From assembly GCF_014333585.1 (NCBI RefSeq), contig NZ_JACSCW010000002.1, forward strand, positions 186,001-250,000: 64,000 bases of DNA, given 5' to 3'. The notes under the pieces were generated by a model that saw nothing but the letters and a program-made list of their open reading frames with translations, searched no databases and was not told the origin of the DNA. Positions 35,120-43,397 of this stretch are shown here, piece by piece. This DNA comes from Hymenobacter sp. BT188 (GTDB lineage Bacteria; Bacteroidota; Bacteroidia; Cytophagales; Hymenobacteraceae). Within the stretch, counting starts at the first letter, position 1. The number at the start of each line of letters is the position of its first letter. The translations under genes and the position numbers were made by a program.

Positions 35120-35195
35120 GCGAGAGTAGCTCAGTTGGTAGAGCGCGACCTTGCCAAGGTCGAGGTCGCGAGTTCGAACCTCGTCTCCCGCTCCA
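35120..35195 (+). tRNA. tRNA-Gly (GCC), CCA encoded
   Basis: Cloverleaf: D arm GCTC...GAGC, anticodon arm CGACC-TTGCCAA-GGTCG with anticodon GCC, T arm GCGAG-TTCGAAC-CTCGT, discriminator T, and CCA at 35193-35195. The acceptor stem GCGAGAG / CTCCCGC pairs except at position 4-69, an A-C mismatch. Confidence 0.95.
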
Positions 35196-35323
35196 GATGA
35201 AAAAAGGACGTTGCTATTCAGCAGCGTCCTTTTTCTTTTTAGTCTGTTCAGTACACTTATTTATGAAAAGGTAGAGATTTATTTGGCTCGTTAGATTGGT
35301 GTCTACCTTTCTGAGGATGTTGC

Positions 35324-35331
35324 TATCTTTG
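35324..35331 (+). promoter_or_regulatory. -7 box (TATCTTTG) of the HNH gene
   Basis: Exact TAnnTTTG, 17 bases before the GTG start at 35348, giving a very short leader. Confidence 0.6.
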
Positions 35332-35347
35332 TGTAGATAGTTTTTGC

Positions 35348-35869
35348 GTGAGAAGAAAAATATCGGACGAGGGGTTTAGGAAAGCTGTAGCCCAGAGCTT
35401 ATTGATTGCACAGGTAATTGTGCGATTAGGGCTAGTGCCGGCGGGGGGCAATTATAAGACGGTGCAAACACGTATCACCAAATTGAACCTTGACACAAGC
35501 CACTTTACGGGTAAAGGTTGGAATGTGGGAGAACGGTATCGCAGCTTTGGAAAGACGTTTCAACTTGCTGATATCCTGGTCAAAGACTCGGCTTACTCGT
35601 TTACCCACGGCTTGCGGAATCGGTTGATAAAGGAAGGGTATAAGGCAGCGCAGTGTGAAGTTTGCGACTTGAAAATGTGGCGTGGTAAACCTATTCCGTT
35701 GGAGCTACATCACATTAATGGCGTAAATAATGATCATAGAATAGAAAATTTGCAGTTACTTTGCCCTAATTGTCACGCACAGACATCTAGCTATCGGGGC
35801 AAGAACCACGCAAAAGCCGGAGTGGTGGAACTGGTAGACACGAGGGACTTAAAATCCCTTGCCGAATAG
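35348..35869 (+). CDS. HNH endonuclease, 3' end running into tRNA-Leu
   Basis: 173 residues from a GTG start. The N-terminal half (FRKAVAQSLLIAQVIVRLGL, GGNYKTVQTRITKLNLDTSH) looks like a helix-turn-helix DNA-recognition module. The HNH domain reads CEVCDLKMWRG, then LELHHINGVNNDHRIENLQL, then LCPNCHAQT, with the two CxxC pairs for structural zinc. After YRGKNHAK the frame continues into the tRNA-Leu gene; the last 18 residues (AGVVELVDTRDLKSLAE) and the stop are tRNA sequence. It may act as a homing or defence nuclease. Composition is somewhat AT-richer than the neighbours. Confidence 0.82.
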   Translation: MRRKISDEGFRKAVAQSLLIAQVIVRLGLVPAGGNYKTVQTRITKLNLDTSHFTGKGWNVGERYRSFGKTFQLADILVKDSAYSFTHGLRNRLIKEGYKAAQCEVCDLKMWRGKPIPLELHHINGVNNDHRIENLQLLCPNCHAQTSSYRGKNHAKAGVVELVDTRDLKSLAE

Positions 35870-35898
35870 GCGTACGGGTTCGATTCCCGTCTCTGGTA
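35816..35898 (+). tRNA. tRNA-Leu (UAA), CCA not encoded
   Basis: Acceptor GCCGGAG / CTCTGGT (two G-U pairs), anticodon arm AGGGA-CTTAAAA-TCCCT with anticodon TAA, long variable arm GCC-GAATA-GGC typical of class II tRNAs, and T arm ACGGG-TTCGATT-CCCGT. The first 54 bases are shared with the 3' end of the HNH gene on the same strand. Confidence 0.95.
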
Positions 35899-35902
35899 CT
35901 TT

Positions 35903-35935
35903 AAAAGCCTTCTGCCAACTGCGCAGGGGGCTTTT
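35903..35935 (+). terminator. Terminator after tRNA-Leu
   Basis: 13-bp stem (35903-35915 with 35923-35935), with two U-G wobbles on the plus-strand RNA, followed by a T tract. It begins 5 bases after the tRNA. Confidence 0.8.
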
Positions 35936-36044
35936 TTGCTTTATATTAGAATCTGCGGGTTCAATTGCGCCCGGCATTGTACCTTCCTTTGTATGATTAT
36001 TGCCGGGGGACCTACTTGTGCCTAAAGGCTGTTGCTCTGCTTGT

Positions 36045-39000
36045 ATGACCCCAGATTCAGTTGACTATCAATCCTTATTCGAAACTCTGCCAGGTAGTTA
36101 TCTGGCTTGTAGTCCTGAGTTAGTTATTGTAGCGGTTTCGGCTGGACTGGAGGTAGCAACTGGAAGAGCAAAGGAGCAGTTGCTGGGCAAACCGTTAGAA
36201 GAAGCTTTGCCCGAGGAAGGTGGGGCCCGGCGAAGTCTATATGCGTCATTACGCCATGTGTTGGAGCATTCTACGGCGCATGAGCAGACGCTGGCTTCGA
36301 ATCCGGTTGCCACGGATACTGTCGATTCGACAAGTGTAAAGAGCAGTTGGCACAGCCGGGCGTGGCCGGTGCTGGGTGCGGGGGGCAAAATTCGTTACGT
36401 GTTGTACAGTGTGGAGGCCATGCCCGTGCCTGCTTCGTTCGTTGCTACGGGTCAGACGGTACAGTGGAAAGCTGCCGACACGGATGAAGCGCCAACGGAC
36501 CCGCCTCGTCAGCAGACAATAGCGTCCGACCAGCAGTTCCGGCAAATTCTAAGGCAGGTGCCGGCCCAGATAGCAACTCTGTTGGGGCCTGACCATGTGT
36601 ATGGCTTCATCAATGAGCAAGCCCAGCAATTGTTGGGCGAAGCAGCAGCGCTTGGTGTGCCCGCTGCCATCGCCCGTCCTTCGCTGGTCGATACGGGCTA
36701 CATCCGTTTAGTAGACCAGGTATATCAGACGGGAGTACCGTTTGAGCTGAGCGAAATGCCTACCAAGCAGCCTGCCACGGCAATCAATTCCCCCGGCGAA
36801 ACCCTGTATTTTGATGGCGTGCTACGACCCCTGACCGATGAGCAGGGGCAAACGCAGGGAGTGCTGGTATTCGGAGTAGACGTAACCGAGCGGGTACGAG
36901 CCAAACAACGCGCCGCTGAGCTGATAGAAGAAGTACGCTTGCAGGACCAGCAGTTTCAGCAAGTAATGGAAGCCCTGCCTCAAATGGCGTGGGTCGCGCG
37001 GCCTGACGGGGGCGTAACGTATTACAACAAACGTTGGTACGACTATACAGGGAGCAATTTTGAGGAGATGCAGGAATGGGGCTGGGAAAGATTTCTCCAC
37101 CCCGACGACCTTGCGACCACCGTACAGCGCTGGCAGACGGCTATAAGCCAAGGAACAGTGTTTGAAACCGAGCACCGCTGGCGCGATCAGCAAGGCAGCT
37201 ACCGCTGGTTTCTAGCCCGCGGCGAAGCTATTCGGGCTGCCACTGGCAGCATCCTACGCTGGGTAGGAACCAATACTGACATTGATGAGCAGAAACGCTT
37301 TCAACAACAACTGGCCGCGAAAGACGAACAGCTCCACCAGATTCTGCGCCAAAGCCCGGCCCTGATTGCCACGCTGGAAGGCCCTGATCATCGCTATGCG
37401 TTCACCAATCCTGGGTACGACCTATTGGTGGGCTACAGGGCCCAGGTGGGAAAGCCAGTGGCTGAATGCCTGCCGGAACTGGTAGAGCAAGGCATTATCG
37501 ACAAACTCGATAGCGTTTACCAAACGGGTGAGTCAGTCGCTAATTTCCAAAGCTACCTTGAACTATTAGACCCGGTGAGTGGAACGCGACATCCCATTTA
37601 CATTGACATCACCTACCAAGCTTTACGTGATGCTGGGGGGCAAATTCAGGGAGTGCTGGCCTTTATCGTGGAAGTAACGGAGCAAGTACTCGCTCGCCAA
37701 CGGACGCAGGCTTTGATGGAGGAAGTGCAGGCGGGCTCCTTACAGCTAGCTCAACAGCGCGAAACATTTTATCGGCTTTTTCAGCAAACACCAGCCAGCA
37801 TAGCCATTCTGCGCGGCCCTGAGCACCGTTTCGACTACCTGAATCCGCGGTATCAGGCGCTATTTCCCGAACGGGAACTGATGGGCCAACCGATGTCGGA
37901 GGCGCTGCCTGAAACAGTGGAACAGGGTTTCGTAGAATTGCTTGATCGGGTGTACCGCACAGGCGAAACCTTCTTTGGAAATGAACTGCCACTTCGGATA
38001 AACAGCAGATCTGCCAAGGGCTCCAAATACCGGTATTTCAACTTTACGTATCAGGCTTTACAGGAAAATGGGATTACGGTAGGCGTTGCCATATTTGCCT
38101 ACGACGTAACCGACCAAGTAAAAGCGCGCCGGCAAAACCAGGTGCTGCAAGCCAAAATGGGTCGGCGTGACCGGGAGTTGCGGATGATGGCCGAGAGCTT
38201 GCCGCTTATCACTTTCGTGACCGAAACCGACGGCCGATTAAGCTACATAAGTCCGCAGTGGCACCAATATACGGGCAGAGCTTCTGACTTAGGTTTTCAG
38301 GATACCTGGACCGATACAGTTCACCCCAACGACCTGGCCACGCTGCAAAAACAGGTAAGGGATGCTACCAATAGCCTACGACCCTGGCGTTGCGAGTTTC
38401 GCCTGCTTCGGCATGATGGACAATACCGCTGGCATCTGGGGCAAGGTGTGCCCGACCTGGACGTGACCACGGGGCAGCCACGACGCTGGTTTGGCTCGAG
38501 TACGGATATTCACGAACTCCGCGACCTGCAGGAACAGTTGGTACTAAAGGACCAACAGCTACAGCAGATTCTGAGTGAGGTGCCGGCTTACATTGCTACC
38601 GTAACGGGCCCCGAACACCGCTATGCCTTCGTCAACCCTGGCTATAATTCCCTCATGGGAGGGCGCATAAAACTTGGCCGGCGAGTAGCCGACTTGCTGC
38701 CGGAGTTGGTGGAGCAAGGCTTCGTGTCGCTGCTGGATGAGGTATATACATCTAAAAAGCCCTACGTAGGGCGCGAAACTCCTGTTAATATACTCGATCC
38801 TGAGACTGGCGGCACGCGGGAGTTCTACCTGGATTTTGTGTACCAACCGCTTTATGATGCGAAAGGTCAGACCCAAGGAATTCTGGGTTTTGGAATTGAT
38901 GTAACGGAGCAGGTACGCGCCCGCCAACAAACCACGGCGCTGCAAGCCGAGCTACGGGGCCGCGACGAGCAGTTCCGCTTTCTGGCCGAGAGTATCCCCC

Positions 39001-40064
39001 AGATTGTGTGGACGGCGGCAGCCGACGGAGAGGTAGACTACTTCAATCAGCAGTTATGGGATGCCACGGGCTTTCATCCGAGTGAGAGCCTGGGCGCGGT
39101 GGCGTGGCTGAATCTGATTCACCCCGATGACCAGCAACGCTCCCGGGCAGCTTGGGAGGAAGCGGCCCGCACGGGGGGCAAATATGAGATTGAGTACCGA
39201 TTTGTATCGCGACTGGGGGGCTACCGCTGGTTTTTGGGGCGGGCCGAGCCTTTGCGCAACACGGCAGGCGAAATAATAAAGTGGTTTGGCTCGTGCACGG
39301 ATATCGACGATGTGAAGCACGCCCAACAGCACCTGCAAATGCAAAATGCCCAGCTGATTCGTATCAATCAGGACTTGGATAACTTCGTATATACCGCTTC
39401 GCACGACCTCCGGCAGCCCATTTACAATATGGCGGGCATTTTTGAGGAGCTGATCCGCACCACGCATTTCAACGACCCCGACACGGCCGAGCTGATTGCC
39501 ATGTTTGAGGAAGCCCTGCAACGCATTTATGGCACCATTCAGGACCTGGCCGATCTGGTGCAGGTGCAGCGCCGCCACGAGCAGGTTCCCGCCGAGCCAG
39601 TAGATGTTAAGTTGCTCGCGCAATCGGTTATTCGAAGTATGCAGGAGCAGGTAGACGAGGTGGGGGGCAAATTTGAGGTGGATACCACTGCCGTGCCCAC
39701 GCTGTGGTTTGTGCGCAGCAACTTGCAGAGTGTGCTGTATAACTTGCTTAGCAATGCCTTAAAGTATGCCATGCCCGGCCGGCCACCTTATATCCGGGTG
39801 CGCACGGATCTGGTCGACGGCGTACCCGTACTCACCGTGACCGACAACGGATTGGGAATTGATATGGCGCGCCACGGCGCGGAGTTGTTTCAAATGTTCC
39901 GCCGCTTCCACGACCACGTAGCGGGCTCCGGCATGGGTTTGCACCTCGTCAACCGGATTATTCAGCAGGCCGGCGGCCATGTGGAAGTAGAAAGCGCAGT
40001 GGGCGAGGGCACTACCTTTCGGGTATATTTCAGCCCCCAACAACAGTTGCGCAGCGCTAAATAG
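36045..40064 (+). CDS. Cytoplasmic multi-PAS sensor histidine kinase
   Basis: 1339 residues from the ATG at 36045 (MTPDSVDYQSLFETLPGSYL); a TTG 45 bases upstream is less likely. Eight PAS-like units can be counted, of two alternating kinds: PAS_4-like (QILRQVPAQIATLLGPDH, QILRQSPALIATLEGPDH, QILSEVPAYIATVTGPEH, plus LFQQTPASIAILRGPEH) and PAS_3-like with PAC (ALPQMAWVARPDGGVTYYN, SLPLITFVTETDGRLSYIS, SIPQIVWTAAADGEVDYFN). Then come HisKA (TASHDLRQPIYNMAG) and HATPase (NLLSNALKYAMPG, DNGLGIDM, GSGMGLHLVNRI). No membrane helix is visible and no response regulator is adjacent. Confidence 0.93.
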   Translation: MTPDSVDYQSLFETLPGSYLACSPELVIVAVSAGLEVATGRAKEQLLGKPLEEALPEEGGARRSLYASLRHVLEHSTAHEQTLASNPVATDTVDSTSVKSSWHSRAWPVLGAGGKIRYVLYSVEAMPVPASFVATGQTVQWKAADTDEAPTDPPRQQTIASDQQFRQILRQVPAQIATLLGPDHVYGFINEQAQQLLGEAAALGVPAAIARPSLVDTGYIRLVDQVYQTGVPFELSEMPTKQPATAINSPGETLYFDGVLRPLTDEQGQTQGVLVFGVDVTERVRAKQRAAELIEEVRLQDQQFQQVMEALPQMAWVARPDGGVTYYNKRWYDYTGSNFEEMQEWGWERFLHPDDLATTVQRWQTAISQGTVFETEHRWRDQQGSYRWFLARGEAIRAATGSILRWVGTNTDIDEQKRFQQQLAAKDEQLHQILRQSPALIATLEGPDHRYAFTNPGYDLLVGYRAQVGKPVAECLPELVEQGIIDKLDSVYQTGESVANFQSYLELLDPVSGTRHPIYIDITYQALRDAGGQIQGVLAFIVEVTEQVLARQRTQALMEEVQAGSLQLAQQRETFYRLFQQTPASIAILRGPEHRFDYLNPRYQALFPERELMGQPMSEALPETVEQGFVELLDRVYRTGETFFGNELPLRINSRSAKGSKYRYFNFTYQALQENGITVGVAIFAYDVTDQVKARRQNQVLQAKMGRRDRELRMMAESLPLITFVTETDGRLSYISPQWHQYTGRASDLGFQDTWTDTVHPNDLATLQKQVRDATNSLRPWRCEFRLLRHDGQYRWHLGQGVPDLDVTTGQPRRWFGSSTDIHELRDLQEQLVLKDQQLQQILSEVPAYIATVTGPEHRYAFVNPGYNSLMGGRIKLGRRVADLLPELVEQGFVSLLDEVYTSKKPYVGRETPVNILDPETGGTREFYLDFVYQPLYDAKGQTQGILGFGIDVTEQVRARQQTTALQAELRGRDEQFRFLAESIPQIVWTAAADGEVDYFNQQLWDATGFHPSESLGAVAWLNLIHPDDQQRSRAAWEEAARTGGKYEIEYRFVSRLGGYRWFLGRAEPLRNTAGEIIKWFGSCTDIDDVKHAQQHLQMQNAQLIRINQDLDNFVYTASHDLRQPIYNMAGIFEELIRTTHFNDPDTAELIAMFEEALQRIYGTIQDLADLVQVQRRHEQVPAEPVDVKLLAQSVIRSMQEQVDEVGGKFEVDTTAVPTLWFVRSNLQSVLYNLLSNALKYAMPGRPPYIRVRTDLVDGVPVLTVTDNGLGIDMARHGAELFQMFRRFHDHVAGSGMGLHLVNRIIQQAGGHVEVESAVGEGTTFRVYFSPQQQLRSAK

Positions 40065-40205
40065 GCAAGGAGCCTGAGAGAAAATATGGTCATAAACAGA
40101 CTAAGGCAGCAAAACCGGAGTTTTAATCCGCTTCCGGCCGCAACATGCGTCGGCCGCTAAGCAGCGTAATCACTACTTTTAAGCCTTTCCTCCTCTCCCT
40201 CCCCT

Positions 40206-41204
40206 ATGGCCGCTCCCGATTCTCCCGCCTCCGCCGCCGATCAGCTGGCTTATTACCAGGATAAAATCAAGCAGGTATTTGCCGAAGTAGGCAAAGTGGT
40301 GGTGGGCCAGCAGTACATGGTCAATCGGCTTTTGATTGGACTGTTTACTGGGGGACATATTTTGCTGGAAGGCGTGCCGGGTCTAGCCAAAACCCTGACC
40401 ATCAGTACACTTTCCAAGGTACTGCACCTGCATTTTCAGCGCGTGCAGTTCACGCCCGACTTGCTGCCCTCCGACCTGGTTGGCACCATGATTTACAATC
40501 AGAATCAGTCGGAGTTTCAGGTTAAGAAAGGGCCTATTTTCGCCAACTTAGTGCTGGCCGACGAAGTGAACCGCTCGCCAGCCAAAGTACAGAGTGCCCT
40601 GCTCGAAGCTATGCAGGAAAGACAGGTTACCATCGGCGAAACTACTTACCCGCTCGACTTGCCTTTCCTCGTATTGGCTACGCAAAATCCAGTGGAACAA
40701 GAAGGTACATATCCGCTGCCCGAAGCTCAGGTCGACCGCTTTATGATGAAAGTGTATGTCGATTACCTGAAGAAAGCCGATGAGTTGGAGGTCATGCGCC
40801 GTATGGCCAACCTCAGTTACGTAGGCGATGTTAGCCCGGTGCTTACCAAGGAAGACGTGTTTGGCGTGCGTGGCCTGATTAATCAGGTTCAGATTTCGGA
40901 AACCCTGGAGAAATACATTGTGGAGCTGGTCTTTGCCACCCGCAAGCCCGCCGAGTACGATTTGGCCGAGTTTGCGCAGTACGTGCAGTTTGGGGTAAGC
41001 CCTCGGGCCAGCATTGCTTTGCACCGCGCTGCCAAAGCCGTCGCCTTCTTCGATAGCCGCGACTACGTATTGCCCGAAGACATCAAAGAGGTAGCCACCG
41101 ACGTGCTCAACCACCGCATTCTGCTCAACTACGAAGCCGAAGCCGATGGTATCCGCACGCAGGATTTGATTGAGGCCATTCTGAAAAAAGTGCCGATCAG
41201 CTAG
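40206..41204 (+). CDS. MoxR-family AAA+ ATPase
   Basis: 332 residues. Walker A GGHILLEGVPGLAKTLTIST, Walker B NLVLADEVNRSPAKVQSALLEAMQERQV, sensor 1 VLATQNPVEQEGTYPLPEAQVDRF and the C-terminal lid are all present. MoxR ATPases act as chaperones that assemble or activate partner complexes, often with VWA-domain proteins encoded next door. Here the next gene is a methyltransferase, so the usual DUF58/VWA partners are missing from this locus. Confidence 0.93.
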   Translation: MAAPDSPASAADQLAYYQDKIKQVFAEVGKVVVGQQYMVNRLLIGLFTGGHILLEGVPGLAKTLTISTLSKVLHLHFQRVQFTPDLLPSDLVGTMIYNQNQSEFQVKKGPIFANLVLADEVNRSPAKVQSALLEAMQERQVTIGETTYPLDLPFLVLATQNPVEQEGTYPLPEAQVDRFMMKVYVDYLKKADELEVMRRMANLSYVGDVSPVLTKEDVFGVRGLINQVQISETLEKYIVELVFATRKPAEYDLAEFAQYVQFGVSPRASIALHRAAKAVAFFDSRDYVLPEDIKEVATDVLNHRILLNYEAEADGIRTQDLIEAILKKVPIS

Positions 41205-41234
41205 TTTCACGCCTAAAACCTGCTCTGCCACACT

Positions 41235-42053
41235 GTGTCTCGCCTTACCAAAACCCTGCGGGCGCTGGGTAGCCTCGTACGAAATCCGTGGTTGCTCAAC
41301 CATGTATTGGCCGCCGATGAAGTGGCGTGGCAGCGCCAAGCCTTAGCCCACGCCGCCGGCCGCCACGGCCTGACGGCGCAGGGGTTACCGGCAGTACCTC
41401 TCACGTCATTTTTGCCCCCCAGCGGTGATACTGTGCAGCCGTTTGCCTTTCGCGAGGGTGGCTCGCTGCCCACCGACCTCGCTTTGCTGCGTGGCCTGGC
41501 CCGTTCTATTGCAGATTGTCGCTACTTTGAAATAGGGACGTGGCGGGGAGAAAGCGCCGCTAATGTGGCGCAGGTGGCCAAGTCGGTACACACGCTCAAT
41601 TTATCGGCGGCCGAGATACAAGCCATGGGTTTGCCCACTCGCTACGCCGCGCTACACGGGTTTTTCTCGAAAGACTTAGCTAATGTGCAGCACCTATACG
41701 GCAACTCCGCTACGTTTGACTTAGCAGGATTGGGACAGCCCTTCGATTTAATCTTTATCGACGGTGACCATCAATACGAAGCTGTGCGCACTGATACGCG
41801 CCGCGTATTCGAACACCTGATTCACCCCCGTACAATAGTAGTGTGGCACGATGCGGCGCGCCAGCCGGGCCAGCCACGCTGGGAGGTGCTGGCTGGCATC
41901 CTAGCCGGGTTGCCGCCAACTGCTGGGGGGCAAATAGTACAGGTAGCGAATACGCTCTGTGCCGTGTACTTGCCCGAGCCGCTGCTTGCCTCTGTCCCTG
42001 ATCTGCTGGCGGATCCAGTGCCCGCGTTTTCGGTACACATTCAGTCGCAGTAA
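41235..42053 (+). CDS. Class I SAM-dependent methyltransferase
   Basis: 272 residues from a GTG at 41235. The SAM-binding core shows CRYFEIGTWRGESAANVAQV (motif I), FDLIFIDGDHQYEAVRTDTR (post-I acidic loop, typical of the Methyltransf_24 group) and TIVVWHDAAR. The substrate may be a sugar or lipid, since the next genes serve glycan export, but this is context only. Two exact word copies lie inside, read in different frames and orientations (41411-41422, FLPPSG; 41923-41934, AGGQI). Confidence 0.83.
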   Translation: MSRLTKTLRALGSLVRNPWLLNHVLAADEVAWQRQALAHAAGRHGLTAQGLPAVPLTSFLPPSGDTVQPFAFREGGSLPTDLALLRGLARSIADCRYFEIGTWRGESAANVAQVAKSVHTLNLSAAEIQAMGLPTRYAALHGFFSKDLANVQHLYGNSATFDLAGLGQPFDLIFIDGDHQYEAVRTDTRRVFEHLIHPRTIVVWHDAARQPGQPRWEVLAGILAGLPPTAGGQIVQVANTLCAVYLPEPLLASVPDLLADPVPAFSVHIQSQ

Positions 42054-42098
42054 CTAGGTTAAGAAAGCCTAACGGTGCTTAATGAGCTGATTAAAGAC

Positions 42099-43397
42099 CT
42101 ATTTTACGGCTACTTCTCTTACCGATTCAGCTTTGCTTTTCTGAAGGCGAAATAGATGACTGAGGTAGTACAGCTCTGCTTTTCCGGGCAATAACTTGCT
42201 TAGAGGTAGATCGTTGGCATTTCGAAAGGTCCGCAGCAAATACGCGGTGGAGAAGAGGTAGGACAAGGTAGCCACCATCGCGGCTCCCTCAATTCCCCAC
42301 TGTGGAATCAGGAGCCAGCAACCCGGAACCGTGACAAAAAGCCCCCCAATGGCCGCCGCTGTATTGACCCGGTAGCGTCCTAATCCGGCAAAGTAGGAGT
42401 TGAGAATAATGCTGACCGCCATGGCTACTACTCCCGGAGCCAGCAGCAGGATAACGGGCCGCGCTTCCCCAAAATCTGCCCCGAACACGGCGGCCAGCAC
42501 GCTAGCCGGCAGTAGACATAACCCCAGCACTATCGCTGTCGTGCTCAGCAATGTGAGACGAACACCGCGCAGGGTAGGAGCTAGTTGGGAGCGTTTGTCG
42601 GCAGCATAAATCAAGTCTACATACTGGCTTTGTGAGGCGCTGCGCGCAATTACCCAAACCGCCTCCGTCAGAGCCACGCCCACCGACAATACCCCTACGG
42701 AATGAGTATCGCTATAATATGCCACGAAGTAATAACTGAGGCGAAAGTTGGTGAAAGACAAGATGTTGGATAAGTGCGCGGCGCGGCTGTGACGCGCCAA
42801 CTCACGGGCCGAAGCGCGCAGCCGACGGCTCATCTGCCAACGGTCGGCTAGGCGGTAGAGTAGCGCCAAGCTCAGCAGAAAAGAGATGCCTTGGGCAATG
42901 TAAGCGGCATAGTAATACACCTCAACTTTCTGCCAGCCGCCCAGTGTAAACGCCAGCAGCAGCAGGCCGCCTTGTAAGCCCGTCGCTAACAGAAGGAGAG
43001 AATTATACATGCGTTCCTGCCGTCGACCTAGGAGCAACCCCGCGTTTATTAGAAAAAATGCCTGCAACAGACATACGCCCCACAAATGCCCCACGTAGCT
43101 GAAGGGCACTACTCGCCATACCCAAATGCCCGCCGCGCCTACCGTACACACCATGGCTGCCCACATATAAGCTGGTATAAGCAGGTTCCAGACGTTGCGG
43201 CGTGGCGCCAGATATATAAGCGAAACGCCGCCCACCAACCCGATAAACAGCAATAGCAGGGCGCAATCGGTCACGAAAAGGCTGACGGCGCCGCGGCCGG
43301 CTGCCCCTAAGTAGCGGGCCGTGAGCCACACAATACCAAAGCTGCCTCCAGCCGTAGCTAGTCGCGTAACCATATTTTGGAAAACTCGCTTCAGCAT
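42099..43397 (-). CDS. Polysaccharide flippase-like membrane protein (Wzx/MATE superfamily)
   Basis: 432 residues with about 12 hydrophobic helices. The N-terminus MLKRVFQNMVTRLATAGGSFGIVWLTARYLGAAGRGAVSLF is characteristic of oligosaccharide flippases (lineage of a lipid-linked-glycan exporter). It overlaps the upstream glycosyltransferase by 7 bases (43391-43397) on the same strand, so the two form an operon for a surface glycan. An AAAGCCCCCCAA word at 42338-42349 codes GGLF. Confidence 0.85.
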   Translation of the reverse strand: MLKRVFQNMVTRLATAGGSFGIVWLTARYLGAAGRGAVSLFVTDCALLLLFIGLVGGVSLIYLAPRRNVWNLLIPAYMWAAMVCTVGAAGIWVWRVVPFSYVGHLWGVCLLQAFFLINAGLLLGRRQERMYNSLLLLATGLQGGLLLLAFTLGGWQKVEVYYYAAYIAQGISFLLSLALLYRLADRWQMSRRLRASARELARHSRAAHLSNILSFTNFRLSYYFVAYYSDTHSVGVLSVGVALTEAVWVIARSASQSQYVDLIYAADKRSQLAPTLRGVRLTLLSTTAIVLGLCLLPASVLAAVFGADFGEARPVILLLAPGVVAMAVSIILNSYFAGLGRYRVNTAAAIGGLFVTVPGCWLLIPQWGIEGAAMVATLSYLFSTAYLLRTFRNANDLPLSKLLPGKAELYYLSHLFRLQKSKAESVREVAVK

